Positions 1 to 8,262 of a stretch of 64,000 nucleotides of DNA are shown piece by piece. Position numbers and translations under genes: made by a program. The stretch's first letter is position 1, and each line of letters starts with the position of its first letter. The notes under the pieces are model-generated. The model was not told where the DNA came from and did not search any database. It saw only the letters and a list, made by a program, of their open reading frames with translations. Source of the DNA: JAGPUQ01 sp036677085 (lineage in GTDB: Bacteria; Pseudomonadota; Gammaproteobacteria; Pseudomonadales; Porticoccaceae); NCBI GenBank assembly GCA_036677085.1, contig JAKFFI010000058.1, positions 124,001 through 188,000 of the forward strand, in the 5' to 3' direction.

Positions 1-1
1 C

Positions 2-76
2 GCCGGCGCGCGTGCTGTTGCACTATCGCGCCGCGCGCGGGGCGACACCCGTGGATCGGCAAGGAGCGGCAGTTGA
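2..76 (+). CDS. Possible 3' end of a gene cut by the window edge
   Basis: An open frame runs from the left edge to a TGA at 74-76. That TGA overlaps the TTG start of the ferredoxin reductase as TTGA, a coupling style seen repeatedly in this window. Only about 24 residues are visible, rich in Arg, Ala, Gly and Ser, with no recognisable motif. It could be the tail of an upstream operon member or chance, because open frames are common in DNA this GC-rich. Confidence 0.25.
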   Translation, partial: AGARAVALSRRARGDTRGSARSGS

Positions 77-1107
77 GTACGCAAATTCCGTCGGGCACCG
101 AAGTCACCGATGTCGCCATCATCGGCGCCGGGCCGGTCGGTCTGTTTGCGGTATTCGAATGCGGCATGCTGCAACTGCGCTGCCACGTCATCGATGCCTT
201 GCCGGCGCTGGGCGGACAGTGCGTCGCGCTGTATCCGGAAAAGCCCATCTACGATATTCCCGCGGCGCCCGAGTTAACGGCCAGCGAGCTGATCGCACGC
301 CTCCAGCAGCAGATCGCGCCCTTCCAGCCCCGGTTTCATCTCGATCAACAGGTCACTGAACTTCAGCGCCGGGACGATACCTGGGAGTTGACGACCTCCC
401 GCGGCACGCGGATTCGCGCCCGGGCCGTGATGATCGCCGCCGGGGTTGGCGCCTTTGGCCCCAATCGCCCGCCCCTGCCCGGCATCGAGCAGTACGAAGG
501 GCACTGTGTGCACTACCTGGTCGCGGAACGGGAGCGCTTCCGGGGTCAGCGCCTGGTGATCGCCGGTGGCGGCGACTCGGCCGTGGACTGGGCCATTGCG
601 CTGGCCGATGTCGCGGCGGAGATTCATGTCATCCATCGCCGCGAACAGTTTCGTGCCGCGCCCGAGACCAGCGCGCGCCTGCACGAACTGGCGGCGACGG
701 GGAAAATTCAGTTGGTCATTCCCTATCAGTTGGCGGGGCTCGAGGGCGACGGCGAACGCCTTGCCGCCGTGGTCGTCAAAACCCTCAAGGGCGAGGCGCG
801 GCGCATCCCGGCGGATCACCTGCTCGCGTTTTTCGGACTCGCCAGCAAGCTCGGCCCCATCAACGATTGGGGGCTGGGTGCCCACAACGGCGTGATCCCG
901 GTAGACCCGTCCACCGGTGCCACCAGCATGCCCGGCGTGTTTGCCATCGGCGATATCGCGGGCTACCCCCGCAAGCTGAAACTGATTCTGACCGGCTTTG
1001 CCGAGGCGGCCCATGCCGCCCACGCTGCCCATGCCGTGGTGCACCCCGACCGGGCACTGCATTTTGAGCATTCGACCACGGCCGGCGTTCCGATCCGGGC
1101 ATCCTGA
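73..1107 (+). CDS. Ferredoxin--NADP reductase, thioredoxin-reductase-like (YumC type)
   Basis: FAD- and NAD(P)H-binding oxidoreductase of 344 residues, predicted to pass electrons from NADPH to a ferredoxin in the cytoplasm. An N-terminal FAD Rossmann motif (GAGPVG) is followed by GGQC and YPEKPIYDIPA. A second dinucleotide-binding motif (GGGDSA) lies near residue 165 and a FAD-contacting FAIGDIAG near residue 292. The redox CxxC of true thioredoxin reductase is absent, which fits the ferredoxin/flavodoxin reductase branch. The TTG start at 73 has an AAGGAG ribosome site at 61-66. A [2Fe-2S] ferredoxin follows 52 bp downstream on the same strand and is the obvious partner. No terminal oxygenase is adjacent, so the final electron acceptor is unknown. 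Confidence 0.88.
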   Translation: MSTQIPSGTEVTDVAIIGAGPVGLFAVFECGMLQLRCHVIDALPALGGQCVALYPEKPIYDIPAAPELTASELIARLQQQIAPFQPRFHLDQQVTELQRRDDTWELTTSRGTRIRARAVMIAAGVGAFGPNRPPLPGIEQYEGHCVHYLVAERERFRGQRLVIAGGGDSAVDWAIALADVAAEIHVIHRREQFRAAPETSARLHELAATGKIQLVIPYQLAGLEGDGERLAAVVVKTLKGEARRIPADHLLAFFGLASKLGPINDWGLGAHNGVIPVDPSTGATSMPGVFAIGDIAGYPRKLKLILTGFAEAAHAAHAAHAVVHPDRALHFEHSTTAGVPIRAS

Positions 1108-1159
1108 GCCGTCGTACGCCTTCGTCACCCCAATCCCAACCCCGCCACAGGAGTCATTC

Positions 1160-1474
1160 ATGCCGGTAATCCATTTCGTCACCACCTCAGGGGAAACCCT
1201 CGCACTGGCCGCGGAAAACGGCCGCTCGATCATGGAGGTGGCCAAAGCCAACGACCTGCCGATGCTCGCAGCCTGCGGCGGCGCCCTGGCCTGCGCCACC
1301 TGCCATGTGATCGTCGACGAGGACTGGTACGACCGCCTCGATCCGCCCAGCGAGGATGAGGAGGACCTGCTGGACACCGCGCACGGACTCACGCCGACCT
1401 CCCGGCTGTGCTGCCAGATCCGGGTCAGCGACGCCCTCGACGGTATCCGGGTCACCCTCACGCCCATGGACTGA
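1160..1474 (+). CDS. [2Fe-2S] ferredoxin, adrenodoxin/putidaredoxin type
   Basis: A 104-residue soluble electron carrier. The cluster ligands follow the adrenodoxin spacing: Cys39, Cys45 and Cys48 in CGGALACATC, then Cys85 after 36 residues. The central region is acidic (DPPSEDEEDLLD), as expected for the face that docks reductase and oxygenase partners. The ATG at 1160 is preceded by AGGAG. The length is normal for the family; longer upstream extensions in this frame overlap the reductase gene and are not coding. Such ferredoxins serve cytochromes P450 or iron-sulfur assembly. Pairing with a flavin reductase suggests the former, but no P450 is visible here. Confidence 0.92.
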   Translation: MPVIHFVTTSGETLALAAENGRSIMEVAKANDLPMLAACGGALACATCHVIVDEDWYDRLDPPSEDEEDLLDTAHGLTPTSRLCCQIRVSDALDGIRVTLTPMD

Positions 1475-1550
1475 GAGGGTCGCGCTCTGCGGTGGCCAGC
1501 GCGGAGCGGGGTGTGATACAACCATCCCGTGCCCTGCGAGGATTGCCACG

Positions 1551-2390
1551 ATGATGCCCCCCGACAACCCCCGCGCCCGGTTTGCCGCCCAGGTCGGCGG
1601 GCCGGACGCCGAGCTCGATCTGATCGAGGCCGCGCTGCTGATCGCCGCCGAGCACGACCTTGGCGTGGATCTGGTGGCGTGCCGAGCGCAGCTCGATGCT
1701 CTGGCGCAACGCGCGCGCGCGGCGCTGGTGACCGATGCTACCCGGCTGTGCTGGTTTCTCGCCGAATCTGAAGGTTTTCGCGGCAACGCCAGGGACTACT
1801 ACAACCCCGACAACAGTTACCTCGACCGGGTGCTCGCAACCCGGTCCGGCATACCGATTTCGCTGGCGCTGATCTATCTGCGCATCGCCGAGGCGCTCGG
1901 TCTGCACGCGGCGGGGGTGGGGTTTCCCGGCCATTTTCTGGTCCGGGTCGCCGTACCCGGGAGCGCCACCGCCGAACTGATCGATCCTTTCACCGGACGC
2001 GCCCTCAGCCGCGACGACTGCCGTGCGCTGCTGCACACCGGCACCCGGGGAACGGTAGAATTTTCCGAACAGCTGCTGCAACCCGCGCGCAAACGCGAGA
2101 TCCTGCAGCGCATGTTGCGCAACCTGAAGATGATCTACCTCCAGCGCGAGGACTACGAAGAAAGCCTGAGCCTCTGCGACCGCCTGCTGCTGATCGATGC
2201 CGATTCGCTGCAGGACGTGATGGATCGTGTTCTGATACTGGAGAAGCTGGAGTGTTTCGGGCCGGCCGCCGACGCACTGGAGCGTTTGCTGGCCCGCGCC
2301 GAACTCGCCGCCCGCCCCGAGGCGATGGCATCGGTAGTGCGCAAGATCGAACAACTGCGCAGCAGTACTCGCGGCGCCACCCTGCACTGA
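1551..2390 (+). CDS. SirB1 family protein (transglutaminase-like plus TPR)
   Basis: A 279-residue cytoplasmic protein of the SirB1/transglutaminase-like family, whose biochemical role is not settled. The family core is visible as NPDNSYLDRVLATRSGIPIS and GFPGHFLVRV. A helical TPR-like C-terminus follows, with repeated short helices between residues 185 and 265. The ATG at 1551 has a GCGAGGA site just upstream; extending the frame further would run into the ferredoxin gene. It lies 76 bp after the ferredoxin and 26 bp before the next gene, so it may share a transcript with either. Assignment rests on the family core sequence; a specific function cannot be given. Confidence 0.82.
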   Translation: MMPPDNPRARFAAQVGGPDAELDLIEAALLIAAEHDLGVDLVACRAQLDALAQRARAALVTDATRLCWFLAESEGFRGNARDYYNPDNSYLDRVLATRSGIPISLALIYLRIAEALGLHAAGVGFPGHFLVRVAVPGSATAELIDPFTGRALSRDDCRALLHTGTRGTVEFSEQLLQPARKREILQRMLRNLKMIYLQREDYEESLSLCDRLLLIDADSLQDVMDRVLILEKLECFGPAADALERLLARAELAARPEAMASVVRKIEQLRSSTRGATLH

Positions 2391-2416
2391 CCTGAACCTG
2401 GAGCGCGAGCCCGCCG

Positions 2417-2929
2417 ATGAACGACCTGGTCACCACCCTCCCCAAAGCCAACCTGATGCAGAAATTCGCTGCATCCCGCCCCGGCGCCTGGTTGCTGGCG
2501 CGGACCGGTCATCACCTGGACCGGGTTTTTCTGCGGCTGTCCGGAGAGCGGGTGATGCTGTCCGGCCTGTTGGTCGGACTGCCCGTGGTGATGGTGGACG
2601 CCATCGGTGCCAAAACCGGCCGCGTGCGCCGCATCCCGCTGCTGTGCATCCGGGATCAGCAGCAGGAAGGCGACTTCGCCCTCATCGCGTCCAACTTCGG
2701 CCAGGGCCACAATCCCGCCTGGTATTACAACCTCAAGGCCCATCCCGAAGTCTCCTGCACTCTGAACGGCAAGGTCGCGAGCTATCGGGCCAGCGAGGCG
2801 GAGGGCGACGAGTACCAGCGCTTCTGGCGCTACGCACTCGCCACCTATATCGGATTTCCGGGTTACAAGCAGCGTGCCGGTGCGCGCCACATCCCGATCA
2901 TGGTGCTGCGGCGGATTGGCGGGGCTTAG
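2417..2929 (+). CDS. Deazaflavin-dependent nitroreductase family protein (Ddn/DUF385)
   Basis: A 170-residue split-barrel protein of the F420/flavin-dependent nitroreductase family. Family signatures include TGRVRRIPLLCI, the run ending ASNFGQGHNPAWYYNL, and HPEVSCTLNG. The ATG at 2417 follows GGAGCG and the length is typical. Actinobacterial members use deazaflavin F420, but proteobacteria such as this one usually lack F420, so the cofactor here may be a flavin or another ligand. The gene is 26 bp downstream of the SirB1-like gene and convergent with the class III alcohol dehydrogenase. Substrate unknown. Confidence 0.82.
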   Translation: MNDLVTTLPKANLMQKFAASRPGAWLLARTGHHLDRVFLRLSGERVMLSGLLVGLPVVMVDAIGAKTGRVRRIPLLCIRDQQQEGDFALIASNFGQGHNPAWYYNLKAHPEVSCTLNGKVASYRASEAEGDEYQRFWRYALATYIGFPGYKQRAGARHIPIMVLRRIGGA

Positions 2930-2967
2930 CGGCTTTTCAACAAGCTGTTGGAGTAGAACAACGCGGC

Positions 2968-3000
2968 GCCCGGAACGGCCGGGCTGGTCTTGGCGGCTTT
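2968..3000 (+). terminator. Possible weak terminator between convergent genes
   Basis: A GCCCGG / CCGGGC inverted repeat (2968-2973 and 2979-2984, 5-nt loop) sits between the ends of the nitroreductase-family gene and the oppositely oriented alcohol dehydrogenase. It is followed by CGGCTTTT near 2994 rather than a proper T-tract, so termination would be weak. The segment CGGCTTTTCAAC occurs twice, at 2930 and 2994. Confidence 0.3.
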
Positions 3001-3015
3001 TCAACCCGCTGCGGG

Positions 3016-4122
3016 TCAGTACACCACCACCGAACGGATACTTTCGCCCGCGTGCATCAGGTCGAAGCCGCGGTTGATGTCCTCAAGCGGCAAGCGGTGG
3101 GTGATCAGGGGGTCGATGCTGATTTTCCCCTCCATGTACCAGTCGACGATACGCGGCACATCGGTGCGGCCGCGCGCGCCGCCGAACGCGACCCCGTGCC
3201 ACGAACGGCCGGTGACGAGCTGGAACGGTCGGGTGGCGATTTCCTGGCCGGCGCCGGCGACACCGATGATGTAGGACTCGCCCCAGCCCTTGTGGCAGCA
3301 CTCCAGGGCCTGCCGCATCACCTTGACGTTGCCGATGCACTCGAAGCTGTAGTCGGCGCCGCCCTGGGTGAGGTCGAACACCGCCGCTACCACGTCCGGT
3401 TCCTTCGACGCATCGATGAAATCGGTCATCCCGAACTGCCGTGCCAGCGCTTCGCGCGCCGGGTTGGTGTCGATGCCGACAATCTGGCGTGCCCCCACGA
3501 GGCGCGCGCCCTGGATCACATTGAGGCCGATGCCGCCGAGCCCGAACACCACCACCCGCGCGCCGGGTTCGACCCGGGCGCGAAACACCACGGCGCCGAT
3601 GCCGGTGGTGACGCCGCAACCGATGTAGCAGATCTTGTCGAAGGGCGCGTCGGGGCGCACCTTGGCCAGCGCGATCTCGGGCAGCACCGTGTAGTTGGAA
3701 AACGTCGAGCAACCCATGTAGTGCAGCAGCGGCTTGCCATCGAGGGAGAAGCGGGTGCTGCCGTCCGGCATCCGGCCCTGGCCCTGGGTGGTGCGAATCG
3801 CCTGACAGAGATTGGTTTTCGGGTGCAGGCAGTACTCGCACTGGCGGCATTCGGGCGTGTACAGCGGGATCACATGATCGCCGGGTCTGACCGAGGTCAC
3901 TCCCGCGCCCACTTCCACCACCACGCCCGCGCCCTCGTGGCCCAGGATCGCCGGAAACAGCCCTTCGGGGTCGTCGCCCGAGAGCGTGAAAGCGTCGGTA
4001 TGGCAGATCCCGGTGGCCTTGACTTCGATCAGCACTTCACCGGCGCGGGGGCCTTCGAGGTCGACGTCGCAGATCTCCAGGGGTTTGCCGGCACCGAAGG
4101 CCACGGCGGCTTTGGTTTTCAT
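3016..4122 (-). CDS. frmA: S-(hydroxymethyl)glutathione dehydrogenase / class III alcohol dehydrogenase
   Basis: A zinc-dependent medium-chain dehydrogenase of 368 residues that oxidises the glutathione-formaldehyde adduct (and reduces S-nitrosoglutathione) with NAD. It shows the catalytic-zinc segment GICHTDAFTLSG, the GHEGAGVV motif, the four-cysteine structural-zinc loop (CRQCEYCLHPKTNLC), GCGVTTGIGAV and the NAD-binding GLGGIGLNVIQGA. The ATG at 4122 (MKTKAAVAFGAG) matches the family N-terminus; an upstream in-frame start adds 12 non-conserved residues and overlaps the aminotransferase side. It lies 36 bp downstream of the aminotransferase on the same strand, probably co-transcribed. No S-formylglutathione hydrolase is adjacent. 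Confidence 0.95.
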   Translation of the reverse strand: MKTKAAVAFGAGKPLEICDVDLEGPRAGEVLIEVKATGICHTDAFTLSGDDPEGLFPAILGHEGAGVVVEVGAGVTSVRPGDHVIPLYTPECRQCEYCLHPKTNLCQAIRTTQGQGRMPDGSTRFSLDGKPLLHYMGCSTFSNYTVLPEIALAKVRPDAPFDKICYIGCGVTTGIGAVVFRARVEPGARVVVFGLGGIGLNVIQGARLVGARQIVGIDTNPAREALARQFGMTDFIDASKEPDVVAAVFDLTQGGADYSFECIGNVKVMRQALECCHKGWGESYIIGVAGAGQEIATRPFQLVTGRSWHGVAFGGARGRTDVPRIVDWYMEGKISIDPLITHRLPLEDINRGFDLMHAGESIRSVVVY

Positions 4123-4158
4123 GGGCAAGTCTCGGTCGAGAGGAAGCGCGCCGGACAC

Positions 4159-5478
4159 TCAGCCCAGCACATCGCGAATCGATTGTCGCAACCGTGCGAC
4201 GAAGAGGTCAATTTCCGCTTCGCTGATGATGAGCGGCGGCGACATCACCAGGTTGTCGCCCACCGCGCGGCACAGCAGGCCGTTTTCCCAGCAGCGATTG
4301 TGCACCGGCACGCCGACCCCGCCCGGATATTTGACCGCATCGGGCGCCAGGGTGACGGCGCCCAGCAGGCCATAGTTACGGATGTCGATCAGGTGCGGGA
4401 TGTCGCGCAGGCTGTGCAGGGCGTCTTCCCAGTAGCGGCCGATGGGGCCGGAAGCGCGCGTCAGCAGTCCCTCGCGTTCGTAAATCTCGAAGGCAGCCAG
4501 GCCCGCCGCCGCTGCCACCGGCGCGCCCGCGTAGGTATTGCCGTGGAAAATCTCGGGTACGCCCGCGGGGGCCGCGTCGAAAATGGCCTGCTGGATGTCC
4601 CGCTGCACGAACACGCCGCCCATGGGCACGGTGCCGCCGTTGATGGCCTTGGCGGTGGTCATGATGTCCGGCGTCACCCCGAACTCGATGGCGGCGAAGA
4701 CCGACCCGGTGCGGCCAAAGCCGGTGACCACCTCGTCGAAGATCAGCAGGATATCGTGGCGGGTGCAGATCTCGCGCAGGCGTTGCAGGTAGCCCACGGG
4801 CGGCGGCACCATGCCGCCGGCGCCGACAATGGGCTCCACCACCACCGCGCAAATGTTCTCGGCGCCGCGCTGGGCGATGATCTTCTCCAGGGCGTCCGCC
4901 TTCTCCGCGCCACGCTCCGGCAGCCGGTGGCTGAAGGCGTTGGCGGGAATGTCGAGCAGGTCGGGCAGGAAGTCGACGTTGTCGAGCACCGGGAAGCCCT
5001 TGCGGTTGTTGGGGATCCCTTGCAGCGAGGTGCCGCCGACATTGACGCCGTGGTAGCCCCGCTCGCGGGCGATGAAGCGTGTCTTGCCGGCCTTGCCCCG
5101 GGCGCGCTGCCAGACGTGGGCGATCTTCATCGCGGTCTCGACCGCTTCGGAACCCGAGTTGGTGAAGAACACCCGGTCGAGTCCCGGCGGCGCATGGTGC
5201 GCCAGCTTCTCGGCGAAGCGGAAGGTCACCGGCGCACCGAACTGGAACGGTGGCGCGAAATCCATCTCCAGCAATTGCCGGTGGACCGCATCGGCCACCT
5301 CGCGCCGGCTGTGGCCGAGATTGACGCACCAGAGCCCGGCGGTGATATCGAGCACCTCGCGCCCGTCCGGCGTGTAGACGAAGCAGCCCTCGGCGCGGGC
5401 GATCAGGCGGGGGTTCTGGCGGAAACCGCGCACGTTGGTAAAAGGCTGCCACCAGTGGTTGAGATTGAGGTCGGTCAT
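4159..5478 (-). CDS. Class III aminotransferase, omega-amino acid--pyruvate type
   Basis: A 439-residue PLP-dependent enzyme of fold type I, class III, that moves a terminal or omega amino group (for example of beta-alanine) to pyruvate. Asp248 (IFDEVVTGFGRTG) and the Schiff-base Lys277 (TTAKAINGG) are in place, as is TNSGSEAVETAMKIA for phosphate binding. The N-terminal WQPFTNVRGF and the GLWCVNLGH segment favour the omega-amino acid:pyruvate subgroup over acetylornithine or GABA enzymes. Its likely partner is the downstream class III alcohol dehydrogenase. It is transcribed divergently from the ThDP enzyme at 5656, with a 177-bp shared upstream region. The exact amine substrate cannot be read from sequence. 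Confidence 0.88.
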   Translation of the reverse strand: MTDLNLNHWWQPFTNVRGFRQNPRLIARAEGCFVYTPDGREVLDITAGLWCVNLGHSRREVADAVHRQLLEMDFAPPFQFGAPVTFRFAEKLAHHAPPGLDRVFFTNSGSEAVETAMKIAHVWQRARGKAGKTRFIARERGYHGVNVGGTSLQGIPNNRKGFPVLDNVDFLPDLLDIPANAFSHRLPERGAEKADALEKIIAQRGAENICAVVVEPIVGAGGMVPPPVGYLQRLREICTRHDILLIFDEVVTGFGRTGSVFAAIEFGVTPDIMTTAKAINGGTVPMGGVFVQRDIQQAIFDAAPAGVPEIFHGNTYAGAPVAAAAGLAAFEIYEREGLLTRASGPIGRYWEDALHSLRDIPHLIDIRNYGLLGAVTLAPDAVKYPGGVGVPVHNRCWENGLLCRAVGDNLVMSPPLIISEAEIDLFVARLRQSIRDVLG

Positions 5479-5550
5479 CGGCGGGCCCAGTTCCGGCGGT
5501 CAAGCGGGGGCGGGCAGTTTAAGTAAAAAAAGCCGTGCTTCCCAGTTCGG

Positions 5551-5567
5551 TTGCGATCCGCTCGCAA
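5551..5567. promoter_or_regulatory. Inverted repeat in divergent promoter region (possible operator)
   Basis: TTGCGA and its complement TCGCAA are separated by 5 nt in the 177-bp gap between the divergent aminotransferase and ThDP-enzyme genes. A 17-bp dyad in this position could bind a dimeric regulator, but no regulator gene lies next to it and a 6-bp arm can occur by chance. Confidence 0.3.
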
Positions 5568-5631
5568 TTGGCCGGTGGACCTGCTATCGTGGGAAAGCAT
5601 CACTGTCGGCATCAACTTACCGGTGTAATCA

Positions 5632-5637
5632 TATGAT
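5632..5637 (+). promoter_or_regulatory. Candidate -10 element (TATGAT) for the ThDP-enzyme operon
   Basis: TATGAT lies in an unusually AT-rich patch 19 bp before the ATG at 5656. No good -35 box is visible at the matching distance. If it is used, the leader to 5656 is very short, which would favour translation from the in-frame ATG at 5683. Confidence 0.3.
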
Positions 5638-5655
5638 AGAGCTTGGATTTTTCCA

Positions 5656-7431
5656 ATGAGCTCACCGGTCGGCGGGCAGGCAATGGAGGGCCAGCTACTC
5701 GAATACGGGGATCTCATCATCGCTTACCTGGAGCAGCTGGGCGTCGAGTACGTGTTCGGCATCCCGGGTGGCGCCATCGAGCCTTTCTACAATGCGCTGG
5801 CGCGCAGTGAGCGCCGCGGCGGCCCGCGGGCGATCGTCGCCCGCCACGAGACCGGCGCCGCCTTCATGGCCGACGGCTACGCGCGCAACACCGGCAAGCT
5901 GGGCGTGTGCTGCGCCACCACCGGCCCCGGGGCGACCAATCTGATCACCGGGGTGGCTTCGGCCTACGAAAACCATATCCCCATGCTGGTGATCACCGCA
6001 CAGACGCCGTTGTCGACTTTTGGACGGGGAGCACTACAGGAGTCTTCCTGCACTGGCGTCAATACCGTGGAACTATTCCACTATTGCGCCCGTTACAGCA
6101 CCCTGGTATCCCATGTCGAGCAGTTCGAGCACAAGCTGATCACGGCCATCATGACCGCCTTTTCGTCGCCCATGGGCCCTGCGCATATCAGTGTGCCTAT
6201 GGATATCATGCGGAGCCCTTACCCTTATAGTGGACCCAGCTACTCTTTGCCCAAGCTGCTCGACAAACCGGCGCTGTTCGATTACGAGGCCGTGGAAAAA
6301 CTTTGCGAAGAGTTGATGGAATCCAAGGCCCCCGTGTTTCTGATTGGAGATGAAGCCGGGGAAGCCATCGGCTCCATTTTGACCCTGGCGATTAGATTGG
6401 GAGCGTTGCTGATTGTGACGCCGCACGGAAAGGGGTTGGTGAGCCCTTTCCATCCATTGTTCCGGGGAGTAATAGGGTTTTCCGGGCACGACAGTGCTCA
6501 ACAGTTGCTGACGGATCCGCAGGTGGACCGAATCTTTGTGATCGGAGCCAACCTGGGTGAATGGGCAAGCAACGGCTGGGACAGGCGTCTATTTAGCCAG
6601 CGGCTCATTCATGTTGAGTCAACCGAAGCGAATTTGGCCAAGACTCCCATGGCGGCGCTGCATGTGCGGGGCCGTATCAAAACCATCTTCGAGCAGGTTC
6701 TCGAAAGGTTCAATACCGAAGCTTCTGCCATAAATGTTCGTAATGAAGAAGCACCCGTTTCATGGGAAAGGGGGCGTCGATTCTTCGCGTTGGACGATGA
6801 GGAGGGGTACGACTCCGACGATACACCGATCAAGCCGCAACGGCTGATGCGGGACTTGCCCTCCCTCTTCCCGCCTAACACGCATTACCTCGCTGATTCC
6901 GGAAACAGTTTTTCGTGGGCGATACATTATTTGCATCCCTATGATCGCCGCATGTCCGGGCAGCGGGATGGCCGCCGAGGGTTGTTTCAGGTCGCAATGG
7001 AGTTCGCGTCCATGGGTTGGGCCATCGGTTCGGCCGTCGGGGTTGCCCTGGCTTGCCCAGGAGACCCGGTTGTCTGTCTGGTCGGCGATGGAAGCATGTT
7101 GATGGCCGGGCAGGAAATCACGGTTGCCATTCAGGAAGAATTACCCGTCATCTTCGTCGTGTTGAACGACAGCGCATATGGAATGGTCAGGCATGGACAG
7201 AAGCTTACTGGTGGCGAGAGCATAGGTTATAAGCTCCCCAGAGTTGATTTCGCGGCTTTTGGAGAATCCATGGGCGTTCCCGGCTACTTGATCCAATCGC
7301 CAGCAGATCTGTGTGGGTTGGACGCTTCGAGGCTATGTAGTCGAAAAGGCCCCACGCTGCTGGACGTGCGCATTGATGGGGACCAGACGCCTCCCATAGG
7401 CCTTCGTACTCGGATGCTCAAATATGGCTAG
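5656..7431 (+). CDS. Thiamine-diphosphate-dependent enzyme, acetolactate-synthase-like, uncharacterised subfamily
   Basis: A 591-residue enzyme with the three-domain fold of acetolactate synthase and related decarboxylases/ligases. The catalytic Glu65 lies in ARHETGAAFMADGYA, and the C-terminal ThDP/Mg motif starts at Gly477-Asp478-Gly479 and ends at the VVLN asparagine. The linking segment (ALQESSCTGVNTVELFHYCA) differs from true acetolactate synthases, and no regulatory subunit gene is near, so branched-chain biosynthesis is unlikely. Start could be 5656 or the ATG at 5683. Two citrate-synthase-fold genes follow directly, which suggests a joint pathway. From about 6010 to the end, base composition and codons become visibly more AT-rich than the first 350 bp. 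Substrate unknown. Confidence 0.82.
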   Translation: MSSPVGGQAMEGQLLEYGDLIIAYLEQLGVEYVFGIPGGAIEPFYNALARSERRGGPRAIVARHETGAAFMADGYARNTGKLGVCCATTGPGATNLITGVASAYENHIPMLVITAQTPLSTFGRGALQESSCTGVNTVELFHYCARYSTLVSHVEQFEHKLITAIMTAFSSPMGPAHISVPMDIMRSPYPYSGPSYSLPKLLDKPALFDYEAVEKLCEELMESKAPVFLIGDEAGEAIGSILTLAIRLGALLIVTPHGKGLVSPFHPLFRGVIGFSGHDSAQQLLTDPQVDRIFVIGANLGEWASNGWDRRLFSQRLIHVESTEANLAKTPMAALHVRGRIKTIFEQVLERFNTEASAINVRNEEAPVSWERGRRFFALDDEEGYDSDDTPIKPQRLMRDLPSLFPPNTHYLADSGNSFSWAIHYLHPYDRRMSGQRDGRRGLFQVAMEFASMGWAIGSAVGVALACPGDPVVCLVGDGSMLMAGQEITVAIQEELPVIFVVLNDSAYGMVRHGQKLTGGESIGYKLPRVDFAAFGESMGVPGYLIQSPADLCGLDASRLCSRKGPTLLDVRIDGDQTPPIGLRTRMLKYG

Positions 7432-7440
7432 TGAAATCGA

Positions 7441-8262
7441 ATGAGCCAGCCGCCGCGCGAACAAATCGTCACCAAAATCTGGCGCGAGGAGCAGGAACCG
7501 GACAACCCCTTCGCCGCCCGCGCCTGTTACTGCTCCGGATTCGACGTTTACGGCGACCTGCTGGGCAGGGTTTCCTGGATTCAATACCTCTGGCTGTTGA
7601 TTCGGCTGGAACCGCCCACCGCGGCGCAGGCGCAACTGCTCGAAGCCCTGGCCGTGGGTCTGGCCAATCCCGGCCCCCGGGAGCCCAGCGTGCACGCCGC
7701 CATGAGCGCCGGTGTTGGCGGCTCCACGCGCGCGTCCGCGCTCATGGCGGCGCTGGCCGTGGGCGCCGGCAACCTGGGCGGGGCGCGCGATGTCTTTGCC
7801 GCGATGGGGAACTGGGCCGCTTGTGGCACAGACCTGGCGGCCTGGCGCGAGCGCATCCGTAAGCCGCCGGTAGACGAGCGCACGGATGTCTGGCCGCCCT
7901 TCGAGCACACCCCCGGGTTCGACCCCAATGGCGCCGGCTGTCCCACGCCGGTGCGGCAATTGTTGAACCACCTCAGGGCGCTGGATGCCGGCCCGGTGCT
8001 ACCCTGGCTCCAGCAGAATCGTGAAGTATTGCAACAGGAGGCCGATGCGCCCCTGGCGTTCTCCGGCGTCGCCGCCGCGGCCCTCCATGCCCTGGGCTTC
8101 ACCCCGGAGCAGGGCGAAATGCTGTTTCTGCTGCTGCGCCTGCCCGGGGCGGCTGCCCATGCCCTGGAACAGGAAATGAACTGGGCGAAGTTCCCCTTTT
8201 TCGGCAACGGCCTGAGGCTCACGGATGACCCCGGGCCAGTCTCACCGAGGCCTGCGTCATGA
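7441..8262 (+). CDS. Citrate-synthase-fold protein A (citryl-CoA-lyase-like)
   Basis: A 273-residue protein with weak resemblance to the citrate synthase/citryl-CoA lyase superfamily: GFDVYGDLLGRVSWIQYLWLLIRLEPP matches the RGxDLxDL...LLLxGxxP region, GNLGGARDVF lines up with the substrate-binding HGGA segment, and a late helix reads LPGAAAHALEQ. The histidine expected in HGGA is Leu here, and the GFGHPxH segment reads GFDPNGAG, so canonical citrate synthesis looks unlikely. It starts 9 bp after the ThDP gene and ends in an ATGA overlap with a second protein of the same fold, which suggests a hetero-oligomer. The assignment is from fold pattern only. Confidence 0.6.
   Translation: MSQPPREQIVTKIWREEQEPDNPFAARACYCSGFDVYGDLLGRVSWIQYLWLLIRLEPPTAAQAQLLEALAVGLANPGPREPSVHAAMSAGVGGSTRASALMAALAVGAGNLGGARDVFAAMGNWAACGTDLAAWRERIRKPPVDERTDVWPPFEHTPGFDPNGAGCPTPVRQLLNHLRALDAGPVLPWLQQNREVLQQEADAPLAFSGVAAAALHALGFTPEQGEMLFLLLRLPGAAAHALEQEMNWAKFPFFGNGLRLTDDPGPVSPRPAS

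Noticed and set aside
2644..5526. A 960-codon open frame on the plus strand
   Set aside because: It runs antisense to the class III alcohol dehydrogenase and the aminotransferase, both of which have clear active-site motifs. Its translation is His/Ala/Arg/Gly-rich without domains; it is a codon-position shadow of GC-rich genes.
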